A stretch of DNA of 6,111 nt from JBBILG01 sp037445085 (GTDB taxonomy: Bacteria; Pseudomonadota; Gammaproteobacteria; Burkholderiales; Methylophilaceae): the NCBI GenBank assembly GCA_037445085.1, contig JBBILG010000098.1, positions 1-6,111 of the forward strand, in the 5' to 3' direction. The notes below the pieces were generated by a model. That model searched no databases, was not told the DNA's origin, and saw only the letters and a program-made list of their open reading frames with translations. This document shows positions 5,425 through 6,111 of the stretch, in pieces; the first letter of the stretch is position 1; each line of letters starts with the position of its first letter. The position numbers and the translations under genes are program-made.

Positions 5425-5736
5425 TCAACCCCTGCGCCTGCGAAGCTGTCTCAAAAATTTGCGAGGAGGGTCGGATACGAGGCGCCCGAAGCACAACGAC
5501 CGAGACAGTACACGGAGTGCGGCGAGGAAGCGAGTACCGCGCAACGCCGCAGACAGCCCTCCGCAGCAATTTTTGAAACAGCTTCTGAGGCAGGCGTACC
5601 AGACGCATGCCGCCACGGAAATGGCCAGCATGACCGTCGAGGCCATGTACGCCCATCCCTCCGCGAGCAGGGCAAGCACCAGCCCGATGCCGAACAGCCC
5701 TCCCATCAGCACGGGCACACGCCACACGTTTCCCAT
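5425..5736 (-). CDS. Small two-helix inner-membrane protein with a repeat-derived C-terminus
   Basis: The 103-residue product starts MGNVWRVPVLMGGLFG and has two hydrophobic stretches, about 6-25 and 28-48, separated by a short EGWAY turn, ending near VWYACL. This part resembles small membrane proteins of unknown function found beside PepSY-type genes in proteobacteria (from memory, not searched). From about residue 51 the sequence changes to an arginine- and cysteine-rich, non-membrane tail of about 52 residues, encoded by the 144-bp inverted-repeat element at 5442-5585. The native gene probably ended near residue 51 and the element replaced its stop. The ATG at 5736-5734 lies 8 bases after the stop of the upstream membrane-protein remnant, consistent with an operon. 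It converges on cysA. An upstream in-frame start at 5811 would overlap the neighbour and is not used. Function is unknown. Confidence 0.6.
   Translation of the reverse strand: MGNVWRVPVLMGGLFGIGLVLALLAEGWAYMASTVMLAISVAACVWYACLRSCFKNCCGGLSAALRGTRFLAALRVLSRSLCFGRLVSDPPRKFLRQLRRRRG
5442..5585. repeat. 144-bp MITE-like inverted-repeat element
   Basis: Two 29-base arms, 5442-5470 and 5557-5585, are inverted copies with 24 of 29 positions matching; the outer parts read GAAGCTGT(C/T)TCAAAAATT inward from each end. A second inverted pair lies inside, TGCGGCG at 5518-5524 and CGCCGCA at 5545-5551. CGCCTGC at 5435-5441 and its inverse GCAGGCG at 5590-5596 also flank the arms, offset by four bases. The length, terminal dyad and lack of a gene of its own fit a non-autonomous miniature element or a dispersed intergenic repeat as seen in many betaproteobacteria. 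It lies between convergent cysA and the small membrane gene, where the long stem could also act as a bidirectional 3'-end structure. The class is inferred. Confidence 0.65.
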
Positions 5737-5744
5737 CGCCCGCC

Positions 5745-5849
5745 CTATGCGTTCTCCGGTGCGGCCTCTGGCACGCGGTGTTCCAGCGTCGCGTCGCGAC
5801 GCTTCCACCACAGCACCAGACCGGTCAGCAGGACCATGATGGTCAGAGG
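5745..5849 (-). pseudogene. C-terminal remnant of a PepSY-type membrane protein, cut by an IS
   Basis: Only the final 34 codons and the TAG stop (5747-5745) remain on the host side. They encode PLTIMVLLTGLVLWWKRRD and a short acidic tail. A final hydrophobic helix ending in LVLWWKRR is typical of the last helix of PepSY-associated transmembrane proteins (often iron- or siderophore-related). Reading upstream, the frame crosses at about 5850 into the terminal inverted repeat of an insertion sequence and meets a TGA a few codons later, so the rest of the gene has been separated or lost. The next gene starts 8 bases downstream. Its family is a judgement from 34 residues and could be wrong. Confidence 0.5.
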
Positions 5850-5900
5850 TGGCCCCAAAAAACTGGACAGTGCTTTAAGTGATCAGCTTGCCTAACCCCA

Positions 5901-5916
5901 GCCGCCGTAAGGCGGC
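5901..5916 (+). other. Hairpin in the IS leader
   Basis: GCCGCC at 5901-5906 and GGCGGC at 5911-5916 form a 6-bp stem with loop GTAA, 20 bases before the orfA start and just ahead of its ribosome site GAGGAA (5924-5929). Hairpins here in some insertion sequences limit translation of transcripts entering from outside; that role is inferred. Confidence 0.35.
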
Positions 5917-5936
5917 GTAAGATGAGGAACCAGGCA

Positions 5937-6111
5937 ATGAAACGCACGAGCAGAACCCGCGCGGCAGCCTTCAAGGCCAAGGTGGCTCTGGCGGCGCTCA
6001 AGGGCGACAGGACGCTGGCTCATGGCCGGCGACTTTGAGGGTCACCCCAACCCGATCACCGAATGGGAACCGCAATTGCAGCAACATGCAGCCGACGGAT
6101 TGGGCGGCGCC
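5937..6111 (+). pseudogene. IS3-family transposase orfA, frameshifted and incomplete
   Basis: The ATG at 5937 follows GAGGAA (5924-5929) by 7 bases. The first frame gives MKRTSRTRAAAFKAKVALAA and LKGDRTLA, the usual N-terminus of IS3-family OrfA (HTH_Tnp_1 type), then stops at TGA 6036-6038 after 33 codons. From 6025 the next frame resumes the family pattern, AGDFEGHPNPITEWEPQ, to the window end without a stop. The expected sequence is of the kind TLAELA-x-x-F-x-VHPNQITEW, so two bases appear to be missing at 6021-6024. This is far upstream of the programmed frameshift that these elements use at the end of orfA, so it is decay or a sequencing error. Further unusual residues after the shift support decay. 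The helix-turn-helix DNA-binding region is what would be affected. Confidence 0.75.

Larger units (their letters stand above)
5850..6111 (+). mobile_element. Left part of an IS3-family insertion sequence (runs off the window)
   Basis: The boundary is placed at 5850, where the sequence reads TGGCCCCAAAAAACTGGACA, the kind of terminal inverted repeat (TG start, CCCC, A-run, TGGACA) seen in IS3-family elements. About 87 bases of leader follow, then the start of an orfA-type transposase frame at 5937. The right end and any target duplication lie outside the window, so the exact boundary is inferred. The insertion interrupts the minus-strand PepSY-type gene. Confidence 0.75.

Noticed and set aside
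1..6111. CRISPR array, tRNA, rRNA or a defence system
   Set aside because: No regularly spaced direct repeats, no tRNA cloverleaf or rRNA stretches, and no defence-family motifs were seen on either strand.

Overview
The window is a GC-rich chromosomal segment, most likely from a betaproteobacterium. The protein sequences, the gene order and the dispersed-repeat type point to the Nitrosomonadales/Rhodocyclales side, but this is an inference from style and not a placement. Its core is a complete ATP-driven sulfate/thiosulfate importer. Housekeeping genes lie on one side and a decaying mobile-element border on the other.

Layout. Positions 1-1125 are read on the minus strand: a MoeB/ThiF-type sulfur-carrier adenylyltransferase (349-1125), followed downstream by the N-terminal 93 codons of valyl-tRNA synthetase (1-281), which leaves the window. 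A 220-base divergent spacer (1126-1345) holds an AT-rich island and a good sigma70-type promoter for the plus-strand sulfate genes: sbp (1346-2356, periplasmic sulfate-binding protein), then cysT (2580-3428), cysW (3429-4334) and cysA (4324-5388). cysT, cysW and cysA are packed tightly (0-base gap, then an 11-base overlap). sbp is separated from them by 223 bases of unusually structured DNA: a coupled 18-24 codon ORF, a weak terminator-like hairpin, a 26-bp near-perfect palindrome overlapping a TATAAT box, and a 28-codon cysteine-rich ORF that runs across the cysT start.

After cysA comes a convergent minus-strand region. A small two-helix membrane protein gene (5425-5736) ends inside a 144-bp MITE-like inverted-repeat element (5442-5585). 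Upstream of it is the last 34 codons of what looks like a PepSY-type membrane protein (5745-5849), cut off by the left end of an IS3-family insertion sequence (from about 5850). The IS orfA is itself frameshifted near codon 29 and runs off the window.

How it works together. Sbp captures sulfate in the periplasm, CysT and CysW form the channel, and CysA hydrolyses ATP to drive import for assimilation to cysteine. The divergent MoeB/ThiF-like enzyme would activate a small sulfur-carrier protein for molybdopterin or thiamine synthesis, a thematic but unproven link to sulfur. No wholly new system is visible. The most interesting part is the regulatory spacer between sbp and cysT.
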